Source of the DNA: Clostridiales bacterium UBA4644
GTDB lineage: Bacteria > Bacillota > Clostridia > Oscillospirales > Butyricicoccaceae
Assembly (NCBI GenBank): GCA_002405755.1
Contig: DHMK01000088.1
Coordinates: forward strand, 1,119-24,592
Reading direction: 5' to 3'
Length of the DNA: 23,474 bases
A program made the position numbers and the translations under genes. This document shows, piece by piece, positions 1-7,570 of this stretch (positions are counted from its first letter, which is position 1; every line of letters begins with the position of its first letter). The notes under the pieces are model-generated. The model saw nothing but the letters and a program-made list of their open reading frames with translations. It made no database searches and was not told the origin of the DNA.

Positions 1-793
1 GAACGAACTGCACGGCGCGGAGCACATCCATGAAGTCGTCGGTCTCCATGCGGATGGTGCGGTCGCCCACCAGCCGGAAGCCGGGATAGAAGGAGCGGCG
101 CACGGCCAGCTTATGCTCCTTAAAGGAGACCTCAAAGGTAAAATGCTCCGGCAGCTGAATGCCCGCCTTGGACAGATCCTGCTTCAGGGCCTTTTCCGTC
201 ATTTCCCGGATGATGCGGCAGGCCAGAGCGGGATTGATGCAACGGGTGGCGCCGCCAAAGCCGTCCTTCACCGCCACGGTATAGAGCATGGGATGCAGGT
301 CCCGGCTGTCCTCGGTGAGCATTTTGTCGCCGGTGAGCAAAACGGTGGGGACGCCCTTCAGGGTGCAGGCGTAGCTGTAGAGCACGAATTCCGAGCAGGG
401 CCTGCCGTTGAGCAGAACATCGGTGGTCTGGGTGGTAAAGGTATGGGACAGCGGATTGCCGCAGCGGCCGGCGGCGGAATGGTAGCCCACGAACAGCGCT
501 GCGTCATAGGTCTCGTCCACGCCGTCCACCATGCCCAGCGGGCTGCCCGTCCAGCCGCGGATGACCTCCGCGCACTCCGGCAGCTGGTTCACATCCAGAT
601 TGATGGCATAATCGTGGGCGTCCTTGATCAGGATATGATCCGCGCCGGCGGCGATGGCGCCCTCGCAGGCCGCCTTGACCTCCCGGGTCATCTGCTGGGC
701 AGCGGGAGGATAGATGCCCTTGCCCACCTCGGTCTCATCCCAAAGGGTGGTGAGGGTGGTTCCCTCGATATCTGCACTGATAAAAACGCGCAT
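1..793 (-). CDS. M55 family D-aminopeptidase (DppA-like), 3' end cut by window
   Basis: Zinc peptidase of the M55/DppA family, which releases N-terminal D-amino acids from short peptides such as D-Ala-D-Ala and is usually cytosolic. I translated it from the complement: it opens MRVFISADIEGTT, with the SADIEG metal-binding motif (D8, E10), then KDAHD near residue 60 and FVGYHSAAG near residue 105, followed by SHTF and LLTGD, all typical of the family in that order. The ATG at 793 follows a TAAGGAGG site (801-810) at good spacing. About 264 codons are visible and the family is about 270, so only the last few residues are missing past position 1. It has its own promoter (829-857) behind the terminator of the M23 gene. 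The physiological substrate is not visible from sequence; cell-wall peptide salvage is inference. Confidence 0.9.
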   Translation of the reverse strand, partial: MRVFISADIEGTTLTTLWDETEVGKGIYPPAAQQMTREVKAACEGAIAAGADHILIKDAHDYAINLDVNQLPECAEVIRGWTGSPLGMVDGVDETYDAALFVGYHSAAGRCGNPLSHTFTTQTTDVLLNGRPCSEFVLYSYACTLKGVPTVLLTGDKMLTEDSRDLHPMLYTVAVKDGFGGATRCINPALACRIIREMTEKALKQDLSKAGIQLPEHFTFEVSFKEHKLAVRRSFYPGFRLVGDRTIRMETDDFMDVLRAVQFV

Positions 794-828
794 GCTGCTT
801 GTCCTCCTTAAAAAATGATGATGTCTTC

Positions 829-857
829 AGTATAACAGGCTCTGCCCGGCGGCGCAA
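829..857 (-). promoter_or_regulatory. Sigma-70/SigA promoter for the M55 peptidase gene
   Basis: On the minus strand, TTGCGC (852-857) and TATACT (829-834) are separated by 17 nt, with an extended -10 TG one base before the hexamer. It lies between the terminator of the M23 gene and the M55 start codon, so the M55 gene is probably its own transcription unit. Confidence 0.6.
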
Positions 858-867
858 GCATCCGGCG

Positions 868-919
868 CAAAAATACGGCGCTCCGCCGGGAGGCTGCACC
901 TTTTCCCAGCAGAGCGCCG
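868..919 (-). terminator. Intrinsic terminator of the M23 peptidase gene
   Basis: Read on the minus strand just after the M23 stop codon: CGGCGCTC (912-919) pairs with GAGCGCCG (876-883). The pairing continues inward through TGCTGGGA/TCCCGGCG to a stem of about 16 bp, followed by TATTTTT (868-875). Confidence 0.8.
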
Positions 920-930
920 CGCTTCTTTCT

Positions 931-2577
931 TTATTTGCTCACATAGTTCAGCGGATTCTGAGCCTTGCCCTTATACCGGATCTCAAAATGGAGATGGGGG
1001 CCTGTGACCCGGCCGGTGGAGCCAACCTTTGCGATCTGCTGCCCCTGGGCCACCTTGTCGCCCTTGGAGACCAGCAGCTGGCTGCAGTGGCAGTAATAGG
1101 TGGTATAGCCATTGCCGTGGTCAATGATGATATATTTGCCGTAATTTCCCTTCCGGCCGGCCCAGATGACCGTTCCGCCATCGGCGGCCCAGATCTTGGA
1201 GCCGGTCTTTCCGGCCCAGTCCACGCCGGTATGGTAATCCCGCAGGCTCCTCCGGCTGCCGAAGCCGGAGGAATAGCGCAGACTGCAGGGCTTGATGAAG
1301 CTTCCGGTGGTAACGCTGCGCTTGGTGCCCTTGACCTTGACGGCGGTCACCGGCTCCCGCACCACCACATAGCTGGTGACCACCCGCTGGCTCTCCACGC
1401 CGTTCACATAGGTCACGTTGGCCACCACATCCGCCAGGCCGTTGACGCCCTCCACCTTGTATTTGCTCTGGTAGGTATACATGCTGTCGCTGTATTCCAC
1501 CTGGGTCTCATAGGGGATCTCCACCTGATAGGCCTCCGTGACGGTCTGCTGCACGGAAAGATAGGGCACGGCGGCAGAAAGCACCAGCTCCTGCCCCACA
1601 TGGATCCGCGCAGGCTCCAGCCCGGGGTTCAGCGCCTGGATCTCCGCCACCTTCAGGCCGTATTTCTGCCCGATGCCGCTGACGGTATCGCCGGAGCGGA
1701 CGGAATAGACCAGGGTCTCCTCCTTGTTTTCCGTGAGCTTTTTCTGCATGGTGCTGATGTTCATCAGCAGCCCCTCGCCCCGGGTGGTGGTCTTGAGCTG
1801 CACATCGTTGACGAAGGAGGTGTTCACCTGGGTGGCGTTGTCGCAGGAGCGCAGCATGATCTGCCGCAGCATCAGGCTCAGGGCCGAGCGGCTGGTGCTC
1901 GCGCCCACGTTTTCGCCGTCCACCTGCAGCACATACTGCCGCGGCGTTTCCGGCACGGAGGCAAACAGCTTTTCGGCCAGCGCCTCCTCGTCCAGCAGGC
2001 GGCTCTGATCCAGATAGCCCAGCTGGAAGGAAAACCGCGTTTCCAGGTTATAGGGCGTGCCCTGATAGGCGGAGACGCGCTTCTCCACCTGCTCCACCAC
2101 GGCCTCCACCTGCGCCCGGTCCTGCACATAGCCCAGGCTCTCGCCGTCCAGCCGGACCTCGAAGCCCACGCCGAAGCAGCAGGCGGAAATGATCATCACC
2201 ACCGCGCAGGCCAGCAGCGCCATGGGGGCCGCCCGGCCCCTGGGCCGGGACTTTGCCTCGTGCCAGAGGTGATAGACCTCCAGCCGCCAGGCGTCGTGGG
2301 AGCGGATCCAGTCCAGCAGCTCCTCCAGCCCCCGGCTGGCCAGCCCGTAAAACCGCCGCCAGAGACGGGCCAGCAGGCTGCGCAGCAGCAGAAAGACCCA
2401 TGCCACGCCGCTGAAAAACATCGCCAGCACGCCCACCAGGCCCCGCAGCTCCACGGCGTTCGCGCCCACCGCGGCCAGACGGCACACATGGAGCCGGAGC
2501 CGCACAAAAGCGCGGCGGAGCCGGCCGGAAAGGCTCGTTCCCGGGCGGATAGACAGGGATTCTGCGGAAAGCATCAT
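931..2577 (-). CDS. M23 metallopeptidase with LysM and G5 domains, membrane anchored
   Basis: Probable peptidoglycan endopeptidase (or anchored wall-binding protein) acting outside the membrane. In 548-residue numbering there are two hydrophobic segments (about 46-66 and 118-139) separated by a basic, Trp-rich stretch. These are followed by a LysM domain (about 290-334, YSVRSGDTVSGIGQKYG), a G5 domain (about 339-417) and a C-terminal LytM/M23 domain. The zinc ligands are present: H449 and D453 in YHTGVDWAG, and HLHFE (H528, H530). LysM and G5 are both known carbohydrate-binding modules. I chose ATG at 2577 over the in-frame GTG at 2586, because GAGGTG, which overlaps that GTG, is the ribosome binding site with 6-nt spacing to the ATG. 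It is divergent from the lipoprotein gene. Substrate bond and timing (growth or sporulation) cannot be read from the sequence. Confidence 0.9.
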   Translation of the reverse strand: MMLSAESLSIRPGTSLSGRLRRAFVRLRLHVCRLAAVGANAVELRGLVGVLAMFFSGVAWVFLLLRSLLARLWRRFYGLASRGLEELLDWIRSHDAWRLEVYHLWHEAKSRPRGRAAPMALLACAVVMIISACCFGVGFEVRLDGESLGYVQDRAQVEAVVEQVEKRVSAYQGTPYNLETRFSFQLGYLDQSRLLDEEALAEKLFASVPETPRQYVLQVDGENVGASTSRSALSLMLRQIMLRSCDNATQVNTSFVNDVQLKTTTRGEGLLMNISTMQKKLTENKEETLVYSVRSGDTVSGIGQKYGLKVAEIQALNPGLEPARIHVGQELVLSAAVPYLSVQQTVTEAYQVEIPYETQVEYSDSMYTYQSKYKVEGVNGLADVVANVTYVNGVESQRVVTSYVVVREPVTAVKVKGTKRSVTTGSFIKPCSLRYSSGFGSRRSLRDYHTGVDWAGKTGSKIWAADGGTVIWAGRKGNYGKYIIIDHGNGYTTYYCHCSQLLVSKGDKVAQGQQIAKVGSTGRVTGPHLHFEIRYKGKAQNPLNYVSK

Positions 2578-2636
2578 GGGTCGCACCTCGAAAAACCAAA
2601 GATTCAGAAAATGATTACAAATTAGTAACAGGTTTT

Positions 2637-2665
2637 ATGGTACAATACTTCTGCGGCCTTGTCAA
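2637..2665 (-). promoter_or_regulatory. Promoter for the M23 peptidase gene
   Basis: On the minus strand a perfect TTGACA (2660-2665) is followed after 17 nt by TACCAT (2637-2642). It lies about 60 nt upstream of the M23 start in the divergent intergenic region. Confidence 0.6.
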
Positions 2666-2715
2666 GGCAAAGTTCCTGACGGGAATGTAAATTTTCCTGT
2701 CCGTTTTCCGGAACA

Positions 2716-2744
2716 TTGACTTCCGCAGGGTTTTCCGCTATGAT
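2716..2744 (+). promoter_or_regulatory. Promoter for the lipoprotein-pepT unit
   Basis: TTGACT (2716-2721), a 17-nt spacer and TATGAT (2739-2744). Transcription would start near 2751, leaving a leader of about 27 nt to the ATG at 2778. Confidence 0.75.
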
Positions 2745-2777
2745 GAAACTATCTGTATCGATCCCATGGAGGCGCTT

Positions 2778-3608
2778 ATGAGACCCATTTCCCGCAAGAT
2801 CCTTTTTCGTCTGGGGGCGGCGGCGCTGTCGGCGGCGCTTTTGAGCGGCTGCAGCCTGCTTTCCTTTGAAACAACGGAGCAGCAGCTGGCTGCGGCGGAG
2901 GCCGCCCGGCAGAAGCGGCTGGAGGTGGAGGAGGACGTTGAGATCACCGCGCTGCAGAGCGGCGAGCTTTCGCTGGAGCGGACGCTGGAAAACAGCGCCG
3001 GCTGCCTGCTGGCCACCTATTCCGTCCGGCTGCCCCAGTTCTCCCGCTCCGGCCAGAAGTCTGAGAGCTTTACCCGCATCAACGATTATTTTGAAAACGA
3101 ATTTTCCGGCCTGCAGGAGGCCTGCGAGGGCTTTTTTGCCGACGTGCGGCTGCTGCTGGGCGAGGGCTGGAACGAGCTTGCGGAGCTTTCCCCCGAGGAT
3201 GTCTCCGTCATTTCGGTGGACTATTCCCTGGCGCAGGCGCCGACAGGCTATGTTTCCGTCCGCTGCGACTATACCCTGGCGGAAAACCGGCAGAAGGACA
3301 GCTGGAGCCAGGGCGTGGTCTTTCTTCTGGACAACGGCTGGGAGCTTTCGCTGGAGACGCTGCTGGGCTCCGATTATGACACCGCCGCGCCGCTGCTGCT
3401 GCAGGGCATCTGGGACTGGTGCGGGGAAAACGATGTGACCGTTTCCGCGCCGGAGCGCTTTTCTCTGGCAGACTTTTCCCAGGGCTATCTGCTGACGGCC
3501 GATTCCCTGATCTTCTATACTCAGCCCTTCCAGCTCAGCAATGAGGACGGGCGCCGCTACGCCGTGGCCCTGCCCCTTTCCGATTATGCCCAATATCTGA
3601 ACAGCTGA
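2778..3608 (+). CDS. Lipoprotein with RsiV/DUF3298-like C-terminal domain
   Basis: Secreted, lipid-anchored protein of 276 residues and unknown function. The N-terminus has a basic stretch, a hydrophobic segment and a clear lipobox LLSGC with lipidated C25. Next comes an Ala/Gln/Glu-rich, coiled-coil-like stretch (about 32-52). The C-terminal part ends GYLLTADSLIFYTQPFQLS...AVALPLSDYAQYL, resembling the extracytoplasmic DUF3298/RsiV-type fold (family assignment by eye). I start it at ATG 2778 rather than ATG 2766: the upstream ATG lies in the ribosome binding site TGGAGG, which is 5 nt from ATG 2778. A good promoter sits at 2716-2744. pepT follows 31 nt downstream with no terminator between, so the two are probably cotranscribed. 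RsiV itself is an anti-sigma factor, but no sigma gene is adjacent and there is no cytosolic anti-sigma segment, so I do not call it one. Confidence 0.85.
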   Translation: MRPISRKILFRLGAAALSAALLSGCSLLSFETTEQQLAAAEAARQKRLEVEEDVEITALQSGELSLERTLENSAGCLLATYSVRLPQFSRSGQKSESFTRINDYFENEFSGLQEACEGFFADVRLLLGEGWNELAELSPEDVSVISVDYSLAQAPTGYVSVRCDYTLAENRQKDSWSQGVVFLLDNGWELSLETLLGSDYDTAAPLLLQGIWDWCGENDVTVSAPERFSLADFSQGYLLTADSLIFYTQPFQLSNEDGRRYAVALPLSDYAQYLNS

Positions 3609-3639
3609 CCGCTTCAAAACAGAAAGGAGACCGCTTTTT

Positions 3640-4863
3640 ATGCGCGCTTACGAACGACTGCTCCGTTATGTATCCTTCGACACCGCCTCCGACGCCAATT
3701 CCCCCACCTGCCCCAGCACGGAAAAGCAAAAGGTGCTGGGCGCGGCGCTGGTGGAGGAAATGAAGGCGCTGGGCCTGCAAAACGCCCGCATGGACGAGCA
3801 CGGCTATGTTTACGGCACCATCCCCGGCAATATCCCCGGCTATCAGGGCAAGGTCCTGGGCTTTATCGCCCACATGGACGTGGTGGACGATGTTCCCACC
3901 GCAAACATCCGCCCCCGCATCGTCAAAAATTACGACGGCGGCGATATCCTGCTGAACGAGGAAAAGCACATCGTCCTCTCCCCCGCCGAATATCCCGAGC
4001 TGCGGGAGAAAAAGGGAAAGGATCTGATGGTCACCGACGGCACCACCCTGCTGGGCGCCGACGACAAGGCGGGCATCGCCGAGATCCTGACGCTGGCCGA
4101 GGAGCTGATGGCCGATCCCTCCTTCCCCCACGGCCCGGTGCAGGTGGCCTTCACCCCCGACGAGGAGATCGGCCGGGGCGCGGATCTGTTTGACGTGGCC
4201 GGCTTCGGCGCGGATTACGCCTTCACCATGGACGGCGGGGCCTACGGCGAGCTGGAATATGAAAACTTCAACGCCGCCGCCATGCGGGTGACGGTGAAGG
4301 GCCTGAACATCCATCCCGGCTCCGCCAAAAACAAGATGAAAAACGCCATGCGCATCGCCATGGAGTTCGAAATGATGCTGCCCGCCGCCAAAAAGCCGGA
4401 ATATACCGAGGGCTACGAGGGCTTTCTCCATCTGGACGAAATGGGCGGCACGGTGGAGGAGGCCTTCCTGCGCTATATCCTCCGGGACCACGACAGCGAT
4501 AAGCTGGAGGAGCAGAAGCGCATCTCCCTTGCCGCCGCCGACTTCCTCAACGCCAAATACGGCCCGGGCACCGTCGCCGTAGACATCCGGGATTCCTACC
4601 GCAACATGGTCCAGCAGATCGCGCCCCACCGTCATCTGGTAGACAACGCCATGGAGGCCATGCGCCGCACCGGCGTGGAGCCTGTGGCCCGGGCCATCCG
4701 CGGCGGCACCGACGGCGCGCGGCTGTCCTTCATGGGGCTGCCCTGCCCCAATCTGGGCACAGGCGGCGGCAACTTCCACGGCAAGCTGGAGTATTGCTGC
4801 ATCCAGGAGATGGATCTGGCCGTTCAGTGCATGAAAAACCTGGTGGAGCTTTACAGCAAATAA
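3640..4863 (+). CDS. pepT: Peptidase T (tripeptide aminopeptidase, M20B)
   Basis: Cytosolic dinuclear-zinc aminopeptidase that removes the N-terminal residue from tripeptides. It has 407 residues, the normal family length. Metal and catalytic residues are all present: H78 and D80 (FIAHMDVVDD), D141 (LLGADDKAG), E175/E176 (FTPDEEIGRG), D198 (FTMDGG) and H380 (GGGNFHGKLEY). The GLNIHPGSAK loop of the dimerisation domain is at about 221-230. A strong AAAGGAG site precedes the ATG. It lies 31 nt behind the lipoprotein gene and is probably in the same transcript. Its last eight codons plus stop are part of a 70-bp sequence repeated 249 bp downstream (see 4836-4905 and 5085-5154). Confidence 0.97.
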   Translation: MRAYERLLRYVSFDTASDANSPTCPSTEKQKVLGAALVEEMKALGLQNARMDEHGYVYGTIPGNIPGYQGKVLGFIAHMDVVDDVPTANIRPRIVKNYDGGDILLNEEKHIVLSPAEYPELREKKGKDLMVTDGTTLLGADDKAGIAEILTLAEELMADPSFPHGPVQVAFTPDEEIGRGADLFDVAGFGADYAFTMDGGAYGELEYENFNAAAMRVTVKGLNIHPGSAKNKMKNAMRIAMEFEMMLPAAKKPEYTEGYEGFLHLDEMGGTVEEAFLRYILRDHDSDKLEEQKRISLAAADFLNAKYGPGTVAVDIRDSYRNMVQQIAPHRHLVDNAMEAMRRTGVEPVARAIRGGTDGARLSFMGLPCPNLGTGGGNFHGKLEYCCIQEMDLAVQCMKNLVELYSK

Positions 4864-4905
4864 GAAATTCCAGGGTCTGCGCCCCTGCCGCAGGGCAGGG
4901 GCGTC
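4836..4905 (+). repeat. 70-bp direct repeat, copy 1 (pepT tail plus terminator hairpin)
   Basis: This stretch is identical to 5085-5154 in all 70 bases by direct comparison. It contains the last codons of pepT, the TAA stop and the GC-rich hairpin CGCCCCTGCC-GCAG-GGCAGGGGCG (4880-4903). In this copy the hairpin is followed by TCAAGACTG, with no T-tract, so it is probably a poor terminator on its own. Confidence 0.95.
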
Positions 4906-5084
4906 AAGACTGTCGCAAAACCGCTTCGCTGGGTTTTGCTCGACAATCAGGCTCCGGCCTGCGGGCCGGTTTCGCCGATTTTTTTGCGAAAAATCGACGG
5001 GTTACGGTGTTTTTTCCCGGCACATGTCCGTGAAAAAACATTCCATAAAGAAAAGTCTGCGTTTCGCAGACTTTTCGGCAGGCC
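4906..5084. repeat. Hairpin-rich intergenic element between the two pepT-tail copies
   Basis: 179 bp with no convincing ORF, made almost entirely of five inverted repeats in a row. H1, 4911-4945: TGTCG..CAAAACC against GGTTTTG..CGACA, with a bulge. H2, 4954-4969: CCGGCC-TGCG-GGCCGG. H3, 4976-4996: CGATTTTT against AAAAATCG. H4, 5008-5040: TGTTTTTTC against GAAAAAACA, with an inner CGG/CCG. H5, 5050-5076: a perfect 12-bp stem, GAAAAGTCTGCG, with a TTT loop. H3 and H5 are symmetric enough to act as terminators in either direction. It resembles REP/MITE-type dispersed elements in architecture, but I cannot test copy number and do not recognise the family. A small structured RNA is another possibility. 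Confidence 0.75.
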
Positions 5085-5154
5085 AAACCTGGTGGAGCTT
5101 TACAGCAAATAAGAAATTCCAGGGTCTGCGCCCCTGCCGCAGGGCAGGGGCGTC
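5085..5154 (+). repeat. 70-bp direct repeat, copy 2 (displaced pepT tail)
   Basis: Exact second copy of 4836-4905, offset by 249 bp. It carries a displaced fragment of the pepT 3' coding end (including the TAA) that is not attached to any reading frame, followed by the complete terminator. This copy keeps the T-tract, so it probably represents the original downstream flank of pepT. Confidence 0.95.
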
Positions 5155-5160
5155 GTTTTT
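5129..5160 (+). terminator. Original intrinsic terminator of pepT
   Basis: Stem CGCCCCTGCC/GGCAGGGGCG (10 bp, GCAG tetraloop, 5129-5152) followed by TCGTTTTT (5153-5160). The same stem at 4880-4903 lacks the T-tract. Confidence 0.8.
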
Positions 5161-5187
5161 GCTTTGAAATTTGGGGAGGGAGCGCTT

Positions 5188-6288
5188 ATGATCCTGAATC
5201 ATGCCGCCGTTTTTACCGGCGGACGCCTTCAGCAGCTGGATATCGAGGTGCGGGAGGGCCGCGTGAAGGTGCTTTCCGAGGGCCTGCCCGCAGAGCGGGA
5301 CTGCGCCGGACTTTTGCTTTTGCCCGGGCTGGTGGATCTGCACACCCACGGCTGCGGCGGCTTTGACTTTGACCGCGCGGAGGGTGCGCAGCTGCAGCGC
5401 ATGGCGGAGACCTATCTTTCCCACGGCGTCACCACCGTCCTGCCCACGCTGATGACCGGTCCGGCCCCGGCGATGCTGGCGGCCGCCGCCCGGTGCGGCG
5501 AAGCCTGCGGAGAGGTCTTTGCGGGGCTTTATCTGGAGGGGCCGTTTTTTGGCCCGGAGAAAAAGGGCGCTCACCGGGAGGACTGTCTTCAGCCCGTCAG
5601 CGAAGCGCTGCTGGACGCGCTGGACGCCGCCTCCGGCGGACGCATCCGCATCGTGGCCATCGACCCCTGTCTGCCCGGCGCGCTGGAGCTGATCGCCGCC
5701 CGGCGGGACAAGCGCTTTTCCCTGGCCCACACGCCGGCAGACTACGATCAGGCCCAGCGGGCCTTTGCTGCAGGTGCAAATCAGGTGACCCATCTTTTCA
5801 ACGCCATGACCGGCCTGCACCACCGCAAGCCCGGCCTGGTGGGGGCGGCGCTGGCCGGCAGCTGCTTTGCCGAGGTGATCTGCGATGGCGTCCATATCCA
5901 TCCCGCCGTTTTGAAAACGGCCTTTGCCGCGCTGGGCAGCCGGGGCCTGATCATTTCCGACTCCATGGCGGCCTGCGGCCTTTCCGACGGGCAATATGCC
6001 CTGGGCGGACAGCAGGTCGCCGTCTGCGGCCGCCGGGCCACGCTGGCCGACGGCACCATTGCCGGCTCCGTCACCTTTTTGTGGGACGGCATGACCCGGC
6101 TGCATCAGGCCGGCGTGCCGCTGGAGCAGGCGATCTCCGCCGCCACGGCGGTCCCCGCCCGGGCCGCAGGTCTGGAGACGCGCTGCGGCAGCATCGCCCC
6201 GGGAATGCCCGCCGATCTCTGTCTCTGCACGCCGGAGCTGCGGCTGCTGCAGGTCTGGAAGGGCGGCCGCCCCATCCTCCCCCGCTGA
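5188..6288 (+). CDS. nagA: N-acetylglucosamine-6-phosphate deacetylase
   Basis: Cytosolic amidohydrolase that converts GlcNAc-6-phosphate to glucosamine-6-phosphate and acetate, in amino-sugar use and cell-wall recycling. It has 366 residues. Motifs in order: LVDLHTHGCGG (H52, H54), YLEGPFF (metal ligand E117), LAHTPADY (H181), THLFNAM (H202), CDGVHIHP (H236/H238) and the catalytic Asp in IISDSMAA (D258). I start at ATG 5188, behind GGGGAGGGAG; the frame is open to a TTG at 5164 but that has no ribosome binding site. No convincing promoter was found in the hairpin-rich upstream region. The MFS gene follows 23 nt downstream and is probably cotranscribed. No nagB or PTS gene is present in the window. 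Confidence 0.95.
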   Translation: MILNHAAVFTGGRLQQLDIEVREGRVKVLSEGLPAERDCAGLLLLPGLVDLHTHGCGGFDFDRAEGAQLQRMAETYLSHGVTTVLPTLMTGPAPAMLAAAARCGEACGEVFAGLYLEGPFFGPEKKGAHREDCLQPVSEALLDALDAASGGRIRIVAIDPCLPGALELIAARRDKRFSLAHTPADYDQAQRAFAAGANQVTHLFNAMTGLHHRKPGLVGAALAGSCFAEVICDGVHIHPAVLKTAFAALGSRGLIISDSMAACGLSDGQYALGGQQVAVCGRRATLADGTIAGSVTFLWDGMTRLHQAGVPLEQAISAATAVPARAAGLETRCGSIAPGMPADLCLCTPELRLLQVWKGGRPILPR

Positions 6289-6311
6289 TCTTTTCCAAAG
6301 GAGCCTGCCTT

Positions 6312-7505
6312 ATGAAACGACCCTCGCCCCTGCGCATCGAGATCGATTATGCCGCCGTTCAGGGGACCTACTGCGCCGGAAGCTGCGCCCTGACCACCTT
6401 TATGACGGTTTTTCTGTCCTGGAAGGGCTTTTCCGACCGCCAGATCGGCTACACCACCGCCCTGATCTACGGTTCCACCATGGCCCTGCAGCTTTTGCTG
6501 GCGGTCTATCTGGACCGGCACCCCGCCTTTCCCCTGCGCCGGGGCGCGGCGCTGCTCTCACTGGCGGCCTTTGGGCTGGCGGCGGTGCTCTGTGTGCTGC
6601 CGCTGCCCGTTCTGGCCATGATGACGGTCTATACGCTGGCCTGCGCCACAGACAACAGCCGCTCCTCCCTGCTGGCGGCGGTGATGATGCAGTATCTGAA
6701 CCGGGGCATCCCCGTGCGCTACGGCTGGCCCCGGGGCGTCGGCTCCATCTGCTACGCGCTCCTTGCCGCGCTGCTGGGAGCGCTGATGGAGCGGACCAGC
6801 CCGGGCGTTTTGCTGCCCTCCTTTCTGCTGCTGGATCTTTTGAGCCTGCTGTGTTTGCTGCTCCTGCCCGATCCCGGGCCGCAGCTGACCATTCCCCGGC
6901 CCCGGGCCGCGGATTCCTACCTGCAGATGCTGCGGCGCAATCCCACGCTGACGCTGCTGCTGGGCGGCTGCGTTTTGTCTGCCATGGGGCAGTGCTGCGC
7001 TTCCACCTATCTGGTGCGAGTGGTGGAGGCGCTGGGCGGCGGCGAACGGGAGCTTGGCCTTGCCATTCTGCTGCAGTCCGGCGTGGAGCTGCCCGCCATG
7101 CTGCTTTCCTCCCGGCTGCTGCGGCGCTGGTCTGCCCGGACGCTTCTGACCTTCTCCTTCTTCGCCACGGCGGCAAAAATGCTGCTGATCCTCTGCTCCG
7201 GCAGCCTGACCATGCTCTATCTGGTGCTGCTGACCTCCGCCTGCTGCTTCGGGCTTTACGGCTTTGCCTCCGTTCTCTTTGCCAACAGCCTTGTGCCGGA
7301 GGAGCAGTCCGTCCGGACCCAATCGCTTCTGGCCCTGAGCTACACCTCCGGCCTGGGCGGCGTTTTCGGCAATCTGCTGGGCGGAACGCTGATCCAGCCC
7401 CTGGGACTGCGGCCGCTGCTGCTGATCTCCGCCGGCCTGTGCGCCTGCGGCGCGGCCTTGATGGCCCTCTGCGCCCGCCGCCATAAGCGCCAGCCCGCCC
7501 AATGA
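6312..7505 (+). CDS. MFS transporter
   Basis: Integral membrane permease of 397 residues with about 12 hydrophobic segments, the usual major facilitator size. The N-terminus resembles the LacY-like/MFS_1-like branch: GTYCAGSCALTTFMTVFLSWKGFSDRQIGYTTALIYG. The loop DRHPAFPLRR between helices 2 and 3 is in the position of the MFS basic loop motif. Start ATG 6312 follows AAAGGAG (6296-6302). It is 23 nt behind nagA, so an amino-sugar or muropeptide-derived substrate is a reasonable inference, but the substrate cannot be read from the sequence. A long open frame upstream (from 5493) is only the nagA shadow running into it. Transcription ends at the hairpin at 7518-7555. Confidence 0.92.
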   Translation: MKRPSPLRIEIDYAAVQGTYCAGSCALTTFMTVFLSWKGFSDRQIGYTTALIYGSTMALQLLLAVYLDRHPAFPLRRGAALLSLAAFGLAAVLCVLPLPVLAMMTVYTLACATDNSRSSLLAAVMMQYLNRGIPVRYGWPRGVGSICYALLAALLGALMERTSPGVLLPSFLLLDLLSLLCLLLLPDPGPQLTIPRPRAADSYLQMLRRNPTLTLLLGGCVLSAMGQCCASTYLVRVVEALGGGERELGLAILLQSGVELPAMLLSSRLLRRWSARTLLTFSFFATAAKMLLILCSGSLTMLYLVLLTSACCFGLYGFASVLFANSLVPEEQSVRTQSLLALSYTSGLGGVFGNLLGGTLIQPLGLRPLLLISAGLCACGAALMALCARRHKRQPAQ

Positions 7506-7517
7506 CCCCCCGCTTTG

Positions 7518-7556
7518 CGAAAGCGCCCCGCGGAAGACTTCCGCAGGGCGCTTTTC
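7518..7556. terminator. Bidirectional terminator between the MFS and amidohydrolase genes
   Basis: Stem GAAAGCGCCC..GCGGAA paired with TTCCGC..GGGCGCTTTTC, with a short loop near 7537, between convergent genes. T-runs lie on both sides (CTTTTC on plus, GCTTTC on minus). Confidence 0.75.
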
Positions 7557-7570
7557 GTTGTTCTTTGATT

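Noticed and set aside
799..2625. 608-codon plus-strand open frame opposite the M23 gene
   Set aside because: Gly/Ala/His/Leu-rich translation with no recognisable domain; it is the antisense shadow of a gene with intact LysM, G5 and M23 motifs.
4794..5086. Two small open frames in the pepT-nagA gap
   Set aside because: They run through the pepT tail and the hairpin array, so the repeat structure explains them better than coding.
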